Shown: positions 1 to 6,118 of the stretch, one piece after another
Layout of the letters: each line of letters begins with the position of its first letter
Numbering within the stretch: the stretch's first letter is position 1
From: DATECU01 sp035286745
Lineage (GTDB): Bacteria; Acidobacteriota; Vicinamibacteria; Fen-336
Assembly: GCA_035286745.1 (NCBI GenBank)
Contig: DATECU010000375.1
Location: forward strand, 1-7,258
Reading direction: 5' to 3'
Length of the DNA stretch: 7,258 nucleotides
The notes under the pieces: model-generated
What the model saw: the letters and a program-made list of their open reading frames with translations, nothing else
Databases searched by the model: none
What the model was told of the DNA's origin: nothing
Made by a program: the position numbers and the translations under genes

Positions 1-109
1 AAGCTGGGAGGAACTGAAGACGCGCATCCTTCAGGGAATCGCGGAGATCAACCAAGCCCCGGTGGTTCACCGCTGGCGCAACTTCACCGCCCTGGAAGCC
101 GCCGAATGA
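1..109 (+). CDS. IS630-type transposase, C-terminal end (partial, 5' truncated by window edge)
   Basis: An open frame enters from the left edge (first full codon at base 2) and stops at TGA 107-109, giving 35 residues. It reads SWEELKTRILQGIAEINQ, then APVVHRWRNF and a short tail. The pattern 'ELxxRIxxxIxEIN..PVVxRW' matches the C-terminal end of many IS630-family DDE transposases as I remember them. The catalytic DDE residues lie outside the window and cannot be seen. The frame ends only 27 bp from the stop codon of the convergent ridA gene. A mobile element boundary therefore probably lies at or near 110-136, but the partner inverted repeat is not in view. The family assignment rests on a short piece, so another gene ending this way is possible. 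Confidence 0.55.
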   Translation, partial: SWEELKTRILQGIAEINQAPVVHRWRNFTALEAAE

Positions 110-136
110 CTGTAGACCTATCACCGAAACGATATA

Positions 137-517
137 CTAGAACGCCGCGATCACGTCGATCTCGATTCTGGCGCCTCGCGGAAGGCCGGCCGCCTGAATC
201 GTGGATCGGGCTGGCGGTTCTTTCCCCAGGAACTTGGCATAGACCTCGTTCATGCGGGGGAAGTCCGCGAGGTCGGCGAGGAACACGGTTGCCTTGACGA
301 CGTTCTCCGGTCCCATCTTGGCTTCCTTGAGGATGGCCGCGATGTTCTTCAAGACCAGCTCGGTCTGGGCTTCGATGTCGCCCTGGCTCAGCTCGCCGGT
401 CTTGGGGTCGATGGGGATTTGACCCGAAACGAACATGAGCCCGCCGGCAATCACTGCCTGGGAGTAGGGGCCGATGGGTTTCGGGGCGTGCGCGGTCTCC
501 ACGTGTTTCTTGGGCAA
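137..517 (-). CDS. ridA: RidA family enamine/imine deaminase
   Basis: RidA (YjgF/YER057c/UK114) hydrolyses reactive enamine and imine intermediates, such as 2-aminoacrylate from serine/threonine dehydratases, and so protects PLP enzymes in the cytoplasm. The 126-residue product has the usual length of about 125-130. It shows the N-terminal IGPYSQA signature (residues 15-21), the SGQIP segment (31-35) and the C-terminal PPARSTIQ...IEIDVIA block. R104 and E119 match the conserved active-site Arg and Glu of E. coli RidA. The start codon is TTG at 517-515, supported by a GAGGAG Shine-Dalgarno five bases upstream. The first in-frame ATG, at residue 28, would remove the signature. The gene lies 100 bp downstream of rel on the same strand. 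Spoken of in general, rel/spoT followed by ridA is a recurrent bacterial arrangement, so cotranscription is likely. Confidence 0.95.
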   Translation of the reverse strand: MPKKHVETAHAPKPIGPYSQAVIAGGLMFVSGQIPIDPKTGELSQGDIEAQTELVLKNIAAILKEAKMGPENVVKATVFLADLADFPRMNEVYAKFLGKEPPARSTIQAAGLPRGARIEIDVIAAF

Positions 518-522
518 AGGCT

Positions 523-528
523 CTCCTC
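523..528 (-). promoter_or_regulatory. Shine-Dalgarno supporting the TTG start of ridA
   Basis: On the minus strand GAGGAG is followed by five bases and then TTG CCC AAG AAG. No ATG or GTG start in the right frame lies close by, so this site decides the ridA start. Confidence 0.7.
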
Positions 529-617
529 GCTCTCAGGGACGAGGGTCAAGACTAACGGGAATCTGGTCCGGAGGCAATCGCCTCGAAGACCCTCGAAGGC
601 CGGCCCACTTCGGAACC

Positions 618-2783
618 CTACCGCGGGACCGCAAGGCGTTCCACGTCGAGCACGCCAGACACGCCGCGGATCGAGCGCACCACCTTCTCGAGGTGCTTCA
701 GGTCATGGATCCGGAGCGTGAGGTCGATGGACGCGGTGCGGTCGTCGAAGGTCTTGGCCTCGGCGGTGCGGATGTCGGTGCTCATCCCGGCCAGCACGGT
801 GGTGATGGCCGCCAGCAGCCCAGGCCGGTCCTCCATTTCAACCGCGATCCGCACCTCGTAGGCGGCTTCGCTCCCCTTTTCCCACTCCACCGCCACCCGG
901 CGCCCGGAGTCGTACATGAGGCCGGTCACGTTGGAGCAGCTCTGGGAGTGGACCGACACGCCTTTGCCGCGGGTGATGTAGCCGGTGATGGGCTCGCCCA
1001 TGATGGGATTGCAGCACTTGGCGCGGTAGACGAGGAGGTCGTCGGTGCCCTTCACCTTGATCCGCTCCTCCCCGACCCGCAAGAAGCGCTTGACCGCGTC
1101 CTTCAGGCGACCCGGCGGCTCGGGCTCCGGCGCCTGGTCCAGCTTCTCCGCGGGCACGAAGCGCTGCAGCACCTGACGCATGGAGACCTTGCCATAGCCG
1201 ACGGCCACGAACAGGTCCTCCAGCTTGTTGCCGACTCCCAGGTCCTGGGCCAGCGCTTCGGCCTTGCCGGCTCCGATCCGCTTGGGGCTGAGCTCGAAGC
1301 GCTTCAACTCCTTCTCGAAGTGCTTCTTGCCGATCTCCAGGGCCTGCTGCTTCTCAGCCACGTTCAGGTAGTGGCGGATCTTGGAGCGAGCCTTGTTGGT
1401 GACGGCCAGGGCCAGCCAGTCCCGGCTGGGATGATGGCCAGGCGCGGTCAGGATCTCGACGATGTCCCCGTTCTTGAGCTTGTAGCGCAGGGGCACCATC
1501 TTGCCGTTGACCCGGGCCCCCACGCACTGGTTGCCCACCTCGGTGTGGATGGCATACGCGAAGTCGACAGGGGTAACGCCCCGGGGCAGGGTCTTCACCT
1601 CGCCCTTGGGGGTGAAGCAATAGACCTCCTCCGGGTACAGGTCGAGCTTCAGGGAGTTCAGGAACTCGTGAGGGTCCTTGACCTCGTGCTGCCACTCCAG
1701 CAGTTGGCGGAGCCAGGCGAAGGCCTGGTCATCCTGGTCGAGACCGGTCCGGCCCTCCTTGTACTTCCAGTGGGCGGCGATCCCTTCCTCCGCCACGCCG
1801 TGCATCTCGCGGGTTCGGATCTGGACCTCGAAAGGGTGTCCCTCCTCGCCGATCACCGAGGTGTGCAGGGCCTGATAGCCGTTGGGCCGAGGCATGGCGA
1901 TGAAGTCCTTGATCCGGCCCGGCACCGGACGCCAGAGGTTGTGGAGGACGCCCAGCACCGCGTAGCAGTCGGCGACCCCGGACACGATCACTCGGAGAGC
2001 CACGAAGTCGTAGACCTGGTCGAGGTCGATGCGCTGGCGGCGGATCTTCTGGTGAATGGAGTACAGACGCTTGATGCGGCCTTCAACGCGGCACTCGACA
2101 CCGGCCGCCGCCAGCTTTTCGGTGACGGTTGCCTTCAGCTTCTCGATCAGCGCCTGGGCGTTCTTCCGCTTCTCGTCCACCCGGGCGGCCAGGTGCTTGT
2201 AGGCGTCGAGGTCGAGGTACTGGAAGGACAGATCCTCCAGCTCGTTTTTGACCTTGCTCATCCCCAGCCGGCCCGCCAGCGGTGCGTAGATGTCCATGGT
2301 CTCCCGCGCAATGCGTTGGCGCCGCTCTTCGGGCAGATGCTGCAGGGTGCGCATGTTGTGGATGCGGTCGGCCAGCTTGACCAGGATCACCCGCACGTCG
2401 TCCACCATGGCCAGCAGGAGCTTGCGGAAGTTCTCGGCCTGCCGTTCCTCCGACGACGAGAAGGGGATCTTGCTGATCTTGGTGACGCCTTCCACGATGT
2501 GCAGCACGTCATCGCCGAAGTACTCCCGGATCCTCTCGGCGGTGGTGAGGGTGTCTTCCAAGACGTCGTGGAGCAGGCCCACCGCCACGCAGGTGGGGTC
2601 CATCCGCATCTCGGCCAGGATGTCGGCTACCTCCAGGGGGTGGACGAGGTAGGGCTCGCCCGAAGCCCGGGTCTGCCCCTTGTGCTCGACGGCGGAGAAG
2701 ATGTAGGCCTTGCGGAGCAGATCGAGATCCGCGCCGGGGTGGTGCTTGCGCACCGTCTCGCAGATGTCTTCGAACCGGATCAT
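618..2783 (-). CDS. rel: Bifunctional (p)ppGpp synthetase/hydrolase, Rel/SpoT type
   Basis: This 721-residue protein makes and degrades the stringent-response alarmone (p)ppGpp. Its N-terminal HD hydrolase domain (about 25-180) keeps R39, H48, H72-D73, E76-D77, D139 and N143. The synthetase domain (about 200-340) keeps the GRIK loop (R236, K238), D259, the NGYQALH segment (301-307), E319 and Q321. A TGS domain follows (about 386-446, with H413 at the position that contacts tRNA in RelA). A helical region comes next, then a zinc-finger-like CC motif (C590, C591, H612, C616) and a C-terminal ACT domain (about 642-718, MEDRPGLLAAI). Since both active sites look intact, I infer a bifunctional enzyme rather than a RelA-like synthetase with a dead hydrolase domain. 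The ATG start gives the MIRFEDI N-terminus common in the family. Its Shine-Dalgarno is weak. A sigma70-like promoter sits about 40 bp upstream, and ridA follows. Confidence 0.96.
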   Translation of the reverse strand: MIRFEDICETVRKHHPGADLDLLRKAYIFSAVEHKGQTRASGEPYLVHPLEVADILAEMRMDPTCVAVGLLHDVLEDTLTTAERIREYFGDDVLHIVEGVTKISKIPFSSSEERQAENFRKLLLAMVDDVRVILVKLADRIHNMRTLQHLPEERRQRIARETMDIYAPLAGRLGMSKVKNELEDLSFQYLDLDAYKHLAARVDEKRKNAQALIEKLKATVTEKLAAAGVECRVEGRIKRLYSIHQKIRRQRIDLDQVYDFVALRVIVSGVADCYAVLGVLHNLWRPVPGRIKDFIAMPRPNGYQALHTSVIGEEGHPFEVQIRTREMHGVAEEGIAAHWKYKEGRTGLDQDDQAFAWLRQLLEWQHEVKDPHEFLNSLKLDLYPEEVYCFTPKGEVKTLPRGVTPVDFAYAIHTEVGNQCVGARVNGKMVPLRYKLKNGDIVEILTAPGHHPSRDWLALAVTNKARSKIRHYLNVAEKQQALEIGKKHFEKELKRFELSPKRIGAGKAEALAQDLGVGNKLEDLFVAVGYGKVSMRQVLQRFVPAEKLDQAPEPEPPGRLKDAVKRFLRVGEERIKVKGTDDLLVYRAKCCNPIMGEPITGYITRGKGVSVHSQSCSNVTGLMYDSGRRVAVEWEKGSEAAYEVRIAVEMEDRPGLLAAITTVLAGMSTDIRTAEAKTFDDRTASIDLTLRIHDLKHLEKVVRSIRGVSGVLDVERLAVPR

Positions 2784-2819
2784 GCCCTGTCCCGCCCTGC
2801 TTTCTTCCTCTAGGGCTTC

Positions 2820-2848
2820 AGTTTAGGAAGGCCCGGGGGGGGCGTCAA
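2820..2848 (-). promoter_or_regulatory. Predicted sigma70 promoter of rel(-ridA)
   Basis: On the minus strand a TTGACG -35 box (2848-2843) and a TAAACT -10 box (2825-2820) are separated by 17 bp. Transcription would start near 2813, giving a leader of about 30 nt before the rel ATG. The -35 box overlaps one arm of the 12-bp inverted repeat shared with the divergent promoter. Confidence 0.65.
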
Positions 2849-2889
2849 GGAAGGGAGGCCCTGGCGTCGTGGGTGCGCCCTTCCTTGAC
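2844..2889. repeat. Perfect 12-bp inverted repeat spanning both divergent -35 boxes
   Basis: The arms are GTCAAGGAAGGG (2844-2855) and its exact reverse complement CCCTTCCTTGAC (2878-2889), with a 22-bp spacer. Each arm contains the TTGAC core of one promoter, rel on the minus strand and the TPR gene on the plus strand. It could be an operator for a dimeric regulator, or a recently copied or converged promoter segment. The sequence alone does not decide which. Confidence 0.75.
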
Positions 2890-2914
2890 TTGGCTTTTCC
2901 CCGACAGCTATAAT
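2885..2914 (+). promoter_or_regulatory. Predicted sigma70 promoter of the TPR lipoprotein gene
   Basis: A TTGACT -35 box (2885-2890) and a perfect TATAAT -10 box (2909-2914) are separated by 18 bp. The expected start near 2921 gives a leader of about 50 nt. The TPR gene follows with a GGGGAG Shine-Dalgarno at 2960-2965, seven bases before its ATG. Confidence 0.75.
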
Positions 2915-2972
2915 CCCGCCTCCTGGTGGACCAATAGTCCTTCGCTTTCAATCTCTTCCGGGGAGACGGCTC

Positions 2973-3956
2973 ATGACAACCCGCATCAAGGCCCTAGCCC
3001 TCGTCGCGCTTGTACCCTTCCTGGCCGGGGCGGCTTGCACCAATATCAAGGCCAAAGCGGCGTTCAAGGACGGGATCAAGTTCTACAAAGAAGAGAACTA
3101 CAAGAAGGCGATCGAGAGCTACCAGCGCGCGGTGGAACTCAATCCCAACTACGCCGAGGCCTGGTTCTACCTCGGCAGCTCGCAGCAGGCGCTTTATCGC
3201 CCCGGCAAGCCGAGCCCGGAGAACCAGGCCCGCCTGGAGAAGGCCATCGAGGCCTTCAAGAAGTCCCTGGAAACCAACGACCTGGGCAGCGAGAACCTGA
3301 AGAAGGTGAAGTTCAATGCCCTGGGAGCCCTCACCTCCGTCTACTCCGACGAGCCCTTCAAGAACTACGACGCCGCCTTGGGTTATGCGCAGCAGTTGAT
3401 CCAGGACGACCCCGACGACGCCAAGAACCTGTACGCGCTCGCCAACCTGTACGAGAAGTTCGAGAAGTACCCGGAGTCGGAAGCCACCTACAAGAAGGTC
3501 TTCGAGCTGAACCCGGGGGACGCCAAGGCCTGCGGCGCGCTGGCGGCCTTTTACAACAAGCCCCTGTGGGGCGGGAAGTCGAAGTTCGAGCTCTCGATCG
3601 ACATGCTGCAAAAGTGCGCCGACATGGATCCGGCGAACCACGAGGGCTACCAGAAGGTGGCGACCTTCTACTGGAACAAGGCCTACCGCGACCCCGACCT
3701 CACGGACGCGGAGAAGGACCAGTACGCGGACAAGGGGCTGGTGTACGTCGACAAGGCGCTGGCCCTCAAGGCGGACTACTTCGAGGCCCTGATCTACAAG
3801 AACCTGCTCTACCGGGTGAAGGCCAACGTGACGCGCAACCCGAAGCTCCGCTCCCAGTACCAGGAGACCGCCATCGAGCTCCAGAAGAAGGCGCTGGAGA
3901 TCAAGAAGCAGCAAGACGCCGATCGGGCCCCGTTGGCCCCCCCGCCGGCCAAGTAG
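2973..3956 (+). CDS. Tetratricopeptide-repeat lipoprotein of unknown function
   Basis: The 327-residue product begins with a lysine/arginine-containing n-region and a hydrophobic stretch (residues 7-21) ending GAAC, with C22 as the likely lipidated cysteine. The lipobox is not the canonical L-x-x-C form, but it satisfies the looser consensus. Residue +2 is Thr, which in the E. coli Lol rule favours the outer membrane. The rest is TPR-like helical hairpins: a clear repeat at about 29-62 (KEENYKKAIESYQRAVELNP), another at about 148-181 (KYPESEATYKKVFELNP), and degenerate ones at about 63-101, 114-147 and 182-220. The C-terminus is charged and ends in a short Ala/Pro tail. TPR proteins scaffold protein contacts, and no enzymatic domain is visible. 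The gene has its own strong promoter, diverges from rel and converges on the Ton operon. A periplasmic role in envelope assembly or transport is only a guess. ATG and Shine-Dalgarno support the start. Confidence 0.88.
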   Translation: MTTRIKALALVALVPFLAGAACTNIKAKAAFKDGIKFYKEENYKKAIESYQRAVELNPNYAEAWFYLGSSQQALYRPGKPSPENQARLEKAIEAFKKSLETNDLGSENLKKVKFNALGALTSVYSDEPFKNYDAALGYAQQLIQDDPDDAKNLYALANLYEKFEKYPESEATYKKVFELNPGDAKACGALAAFYNKPLWGGKSKFELSIDMLQKCADMDPANHEGYQKVATFYWNKAYRDPDLTDAEKDQYADKGLVYVDKALALKADYFEALIYKNLLYRVKANVTRNPKLRSQYQETAIELQKKALEIKKQQDADRAPLAPPPAK

Positions 3957-3970
3957 GCCGGCCACCCCGA

Positions 3971-4008
3971 TCCCGCCTCCTCATCCGGCCCGCGCCCCGG
4001 AGGCGGGA
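3971..4008 (+). terminator. GC-rich hairpin after the TPR gene, possible 3' end structure
   Basis: Arms TCCCGCCTCC (3971-3980) and GGAGGCGGGA (3999-4008) pair perfectly around an 18-nt loop, beginning 15 nt after the TPR stop codon. No T-tract follows, so it is not a classic intrinsic terminator. It may stabilise the 3' end or act with a termination factor. Confidence 0.4.
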
Positions 4009-4072
4009 GGGCAGAGGACGGCCCGCGGGATGAGCGTCGAGGTGCCCGACTCGCGAGGCCCGAAACCGGGCA

Positions 4073-4164
4073 ATCGGCTCTCAGCGTTCAGCAGTCCGGC
4101 AGGGTACGCCGCGCTCCAACCTCTCGCCGCCTGTCGTAGCTGAGAGCTGATCACCGATCGCTGA
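4073..4164. repeat. Imperfect inverted repeat with TCAGC/GCTGA pentamers at 7-bp steps
   Basis: ATCGGCTCTCAGC (4073-4085) pairs with GCTGAGAGCTGAT (4139-4151) over 13 positions, with 12 Watson-Crick pairs and one G-T. TCAGC occurs at 4081 and 4088. Its complement GCTGA occurs at 4139, 4146 and 4160, so steps are 7, 7 and 14 bp. This looks like a dispersed intergenic palindromic repeat, though only one copy is in view. Confidence 0.5.
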
Positions 4165-4301
4165 CGGCCACCACGCGGGGCCTTCCGAGCATCGGAGCGC
4201 GGAGCGGCACCTCGATGCCAGCGGGGGTGGTGTCTGGCGGCCGGCCCGCTGTCGACGGCAGGGCTTTTCGGCGCGCAGGTCCCTGTCGGGTGAGTTGACC
4301 G

Positions 4302-4332
4302 CAAAAGAAAAGGGGCTCCTCGGGAGCCCCTT
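4302..4332 (-). terminator. Intrinsic terminator of the tonB-exbB-exbD1-exbD2 operon
   Basis: Arms GGGGCTCC (4312-4319) and GGAGCCCC (4323-4330) form an 8-bp stem with a 3-nt loop, and two further A-T pairs extend it. Read on the minus strand, the stem is followed by TTTTCTTTT. It begins about 27 bp after the exbD2 stop. Confidence 0.88.
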
Positions 4333-4359
4333 GGGTTCGAAGCCGAGTGAAGAGGTCGG

Positions 4360-4896
4360 CTACTGACCGCCCGCGTCCTCCACCATCTTCTCGGAGATGA
4401 TCCCCACCCGTTCGACGCCGGCGCCGCGAGCCACGTCCATGGCCTCCACGACTTTGCCGTAGGGGACCTTGCCGGTGGCCCGGACGAAGATCGTTTTGTC
4501 GGACTTGGTCTGGAAAATGTCCTTGAGCTTCTGGTCTAGCTCTTCCATGTTGGAGACGGGGGTCTTGTTGACGCTGATGAGCGGACCTGACGGCGACTCC
4601 TCTACGCTCAGCACGACCTGGCCGATAGGCGGCGGGAGGTTCGCCTGGTTGGGCGGAGGTGGCTGGGGCAGCGCGATGTCCAGCCCCTTCTGGGCGAGCG
4701 GCGTCACCACCATGAAGATGATCAGCAGGACCAGCATGACGTCGATGAGCGGCGTGATGTTGATGTCCGACTTGGACTCGACGTGAGCCGGGCGAGAGGC
4801 ATCGTGGGAGTGGACGATCCACTTGCGGTGCCTCATCACCTTGGGCTGAGGGGGCTCCGGGGCGGGCATCGACATGTACGGAGGTTTGGGCTCCAT
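4360..4896 (-). CDS. exbD2: ExbD/TolR family protein, second copy (with long N-terminal tail)
   Basis: ExbD is the single-pass stator subunit that uses proton flow with ExbB to energise TonB. This 178-residue copy is longer than E. coli ExbD (141). It has a proline-rich and basic cytoplasmic N-terminus of about 45 residues, then the NITPLIDVMLVLLIIFM membrane segment (46-62). D52 matches the essential proton-carrying Asp25 of E. coli ExbD. A proline-rich linker follows (LPQPPPPNQANLPPP, about 76-90), and then the periplasmic ExbD domain ending KVVEAMDVARGAGVERVGII. The ATG lies four bases after the exbD1 stop. A GGGGAG Shine-Dalgarno inside the end of exbD1 (4905-4910, 8 bases away) supports it over the later Met8 and Met10. 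It is the last gene of the operon. Pairing with exbD1 in a mixed ExbD dimer is possible but inferred. TolR is the close alternative, less likely beside tonB. Confidence 0.93.
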   Translation of the reverse strand: MEPKPPYMSMPAPEPPQPKVMRHRKWIVHSHDASRPAHVESKSDINITPLIDVMLVLLIIFMVVTPLAQKGLDIALPQPPPPNQANLPPPIGQVVLSVEESPSGPLISVNKTPVSNMEELDQKLKDIFQTKSDKTIFVRATGKVPYGKVVEAMDVARGAGVERVGIISEKMVEDAGGQ

Positions 4897-4900
4897 GCGC

Positions 4901-5329
4901 CTAGCTCCCCTGGACCTTGCGTTCGGCGATCAGGGCTATCTCCTCGACACCGGCATCGCGGCAGACGTCCATGACCTTCATGACGTCGGAGTAGAGCAGC
5001 TCGCTGTCGGCCTTCAAGTAGACCATCTTCTGGCCTTCGGGCAGGTTCTCCAGGTCTTCCTTGATCTTGGGCGCCAGCTCGGCGAGGGGAACCACCTTGG
5101 AGCCGAGATAGGTCACGCCGTCCTTCTTGATGGCGACGGTAATGGTCTTGGCCTCTTCCTTGCGCTCCTTGGTGTTGCCGGCCACCGGCAGCTTCACGTC
5201 CACGCCCTTCTGAAGCATGGGCGTGATCACCATGAAGATGATCAGGAGGACGATCATGATGTCGGCCATGGGCGTCACGTTGATGTCCGCTATGGCGCCG
5301 CCCTTGCTGCCACCGACTGCCATTGACAT
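4901..5329 (-). CDS. exbD1: ExbD/TolR family protein, first copy
   Basis: At 142 residues this copy has the standard ExbD length. A short glycine-rich cytoplasmic N-terminus leads into the membrane segment at about 16-37 (DINVTPMADIMIVLLIIFM), with D23 at the position of the essential Asp of ExbD. The periplasmic domain ends DVMKVMDVCRDAGVEEIALI, matching the family. The ATG at 5329 has a GAGGAG Shine-Dalgarno seven bases upstream (5337-5342). Met3 is an alternative without better support. The gene follows exbB after 63 bp that contain a strong hairpin, and exbD2 follows after 4 bp, which suggests translational coupling of the two ExbD genes. The membrane segment resembles that of exbD2, but the flanks differ, so the pair is an old duplication rather than a recent one. 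Confidence 0.93.
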   Translation of the reverse strand: MSMAVGGSKGGAIADINVTPMADIMIVLLIIFMVITPMLQKGVDVKLPVAGNTKERKEEAKTITVAIKKDGVTYLGSKVVPLAELAPKIKEDLENLPEGQKMVYLKADSELLYSDVMKVMDVCRDAGVEEIALIAERKVQGS

Positions 5330-5350
5330 GAGAGAACTCCTCGACGCTTC

Positions 5351-5372
5351 GAGCCCGGGTCGCCCCGGGCTC
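5351..5372 (-). promoter_or_regulatory. Intercistronic hairpin with GNRA-type loop between exbB and exbD1
   Basis: GAGCCCGGG (5351-5359) and CCCGGGCTC (5364-5372) form a perfect 9-bp GC stem. On the minus-strand transcript the loop is GCGA, a GNRA tetraloop. No T-tract follows, so termination is unlikely. It ends 8 bases before the exbD1 Shine-Dalgarno. It may protect upstream exbB mRNA from decay or modulate exbD translation. Confidence 0.6.
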
Positions 5373-5379
5373 CCTTGCG

Positions 5380-5385
5380 CCTCCT
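5380..5385 (-). promoter_or_regulatory. Orphan Shine-Dalgarno after the exbB stop
   Basis: AGGAGG lies seven bases after the exbB stop, with no start codon between it and the hairpin. Its surroundings (CCAGGAGG then CGCAA) resemble the exbB ribosome site (CCAGGAGG, AC, GCGCAA, ATG). It may be a ribosome standby site, a relic, or chance. Confidence 0.3.
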
Positions 5386-5392
5386 GGTGGAC

Positions 5393-6073
5393 CTAGGCGC
5401 CCTTCTTGATGAAGTAGTCGAGCAGCTCGGAGCTGGAGTTGTCCATCTCGACGTTGAACCCCTCGACCTTGCCCGCGAAGTAGTTGTAGGCCCACACCGC
5501 CGGCACCGCCACGAAGAGACCGAAGGCGGTGGTGATGAGCGCCTCGGCAATGCCCGCCGAGATGGCGGCGATGCCGCCCGAACCGGTGAGGGCCATGGCC
5601 TGGAAGGCGTTGATGATGCCGAAGGTGGTGCCGAACAGGCCGACGAAAGGAGCCGTGGAGCCGATGGTGGCCAGGCCGGACAGGCCGCGCTTCAGGTCAG
5701 CCAGGTTGACCGCGGTCGCCCGCTGGATGGCCCGCTTGGCCGCATCGACAGCCGCGTCCTTGTCGCGATCCGTCTCCCCGATCTCCTGCTGGTACTGCCA
5801 CTCCTGCAGCCCGACCACCAGCACCTTCGCCAGGTGCGAGTGTTTCACGGTGGTGCCGTGGGAAGCGTCGATGGCCTCCTTGATCTTGCCCTGCTTCAGG
5901 AAGCGGGCCACCTCAGGGGCGTACTTGCGCGACTGCTTGGTCGCCTGGCTGTAGGTGTAGTACCGCTCGATCATGACGCCGATAGAGTAGATGGACTGAA
6001 TGGCCAGGACGAACACGACGCCCTTGGCGACCCAGCCCATGCTGGCCCACATGGATCCCATGTCAAAATGCAT
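5393..6073 (-). CDS. exbB: ExbB/TolQ/MotA-type proton channel protein
   Basis: ExbB forms the pentameric inner-membrane proton channel around ExbD that powers TonB. The 226-residue protein has three predicted membrane segments. TM1 is at about 13-35. TM2 is at about 131-158, with the hallmark GLATIGSTAPFVGLFGTTFG. TM3 is at about 168-199, with AEALITTAFGLFVAVPAVWAYNY. A charged cytoplasmic region lies between TM1 and TM2. E177 and the T181-T182 pair sit where E. coli ExbB has its conserved channel residues. The ATG at 6073 follows an AGGAGG Shine-Dalgarno (6082-6087) at eight bases; Met5 is a weaker alternative. It starts 45 bp after tonB, and the exbD pair follows, so it belongs to the operon. 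TolQ is the sister family; neighbouring tonB and the absence of tolA/tolB favour ExbB. Confidence 0.95.
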   Translation of the reverse strand: MHFDMGSMWASMGWVAKGVVFVLAIQSIYSIGVMIERYYTYSQATKQSRKYAPEVARFLKQGKIKEAIDASHGTTVKHSHLAKVLVVGLQEWQYQQEIGETDRDKDAAVDAAKRAIQRATAVNLADLKRGLSGLATIGSTAPFVGLFGTTFGIINAFQAMALTGSGGIAAISAGIAEALITTAFGLFVAVPAVWAYNYFAGKVEGFNVEMDNSSSELLDYFIKKGA

Positions 6074-6118
6074 TTGCGCGTCCTCCTGGGGAGTGTTCTG
6101 TCGAGTGTTTGGCTCGAT

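Larger units (their letters stand above)
3957..4359. other. Non-coding gap between convergent genes
   Basis: I see no credible gene in these 403 bases. Short open frames here lack a convincing start or recognisable protein. From left to right the gap holds a GC-rich hairpin just after the TPR stop, a small GCCCG/CGGGC hairpin (4058-4071), an imperfect inverted repeat with TCAGC/GCTGA pentamers (4073-4164), a small TCCGA/TCGGA hairpin (4184-4196) and the terminator of the minus-strand operon. Confidence 0.7.

Noticed and set aside
571..584. GAGGC/GCCTC hairpin between rel and ridA as a terminator
   Set aside because: The stem is only 5 bp with no T-tract, too weak to separate ridA from rel.
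474..2813. 779-codon open frame on the plus strand opposite rel and ridA
   Set aside because: It lies antisense to rel, whose domains and catalytic residues are all intact. Its product is low-complexity and matches no family, as expected from GC-rich third-position bias.
2994..3965. 323-codon frame antisense to the TPR lipoprotein gene
   Set aside because: The plus strand has a promoter, Shine-Dalgarno, signal peptide and TPR motifs. The antisense product is Leu/Val/Gly-rich shadow sequence.
4151..4822. Minus-strand 223-codon frame overlapping exbD2 and the terminator
   Set aside because: It reads through the strong intrinsic terminator, is out of frame with exbD2 and has an Arg/Gly/Pro-rich shadow composition.
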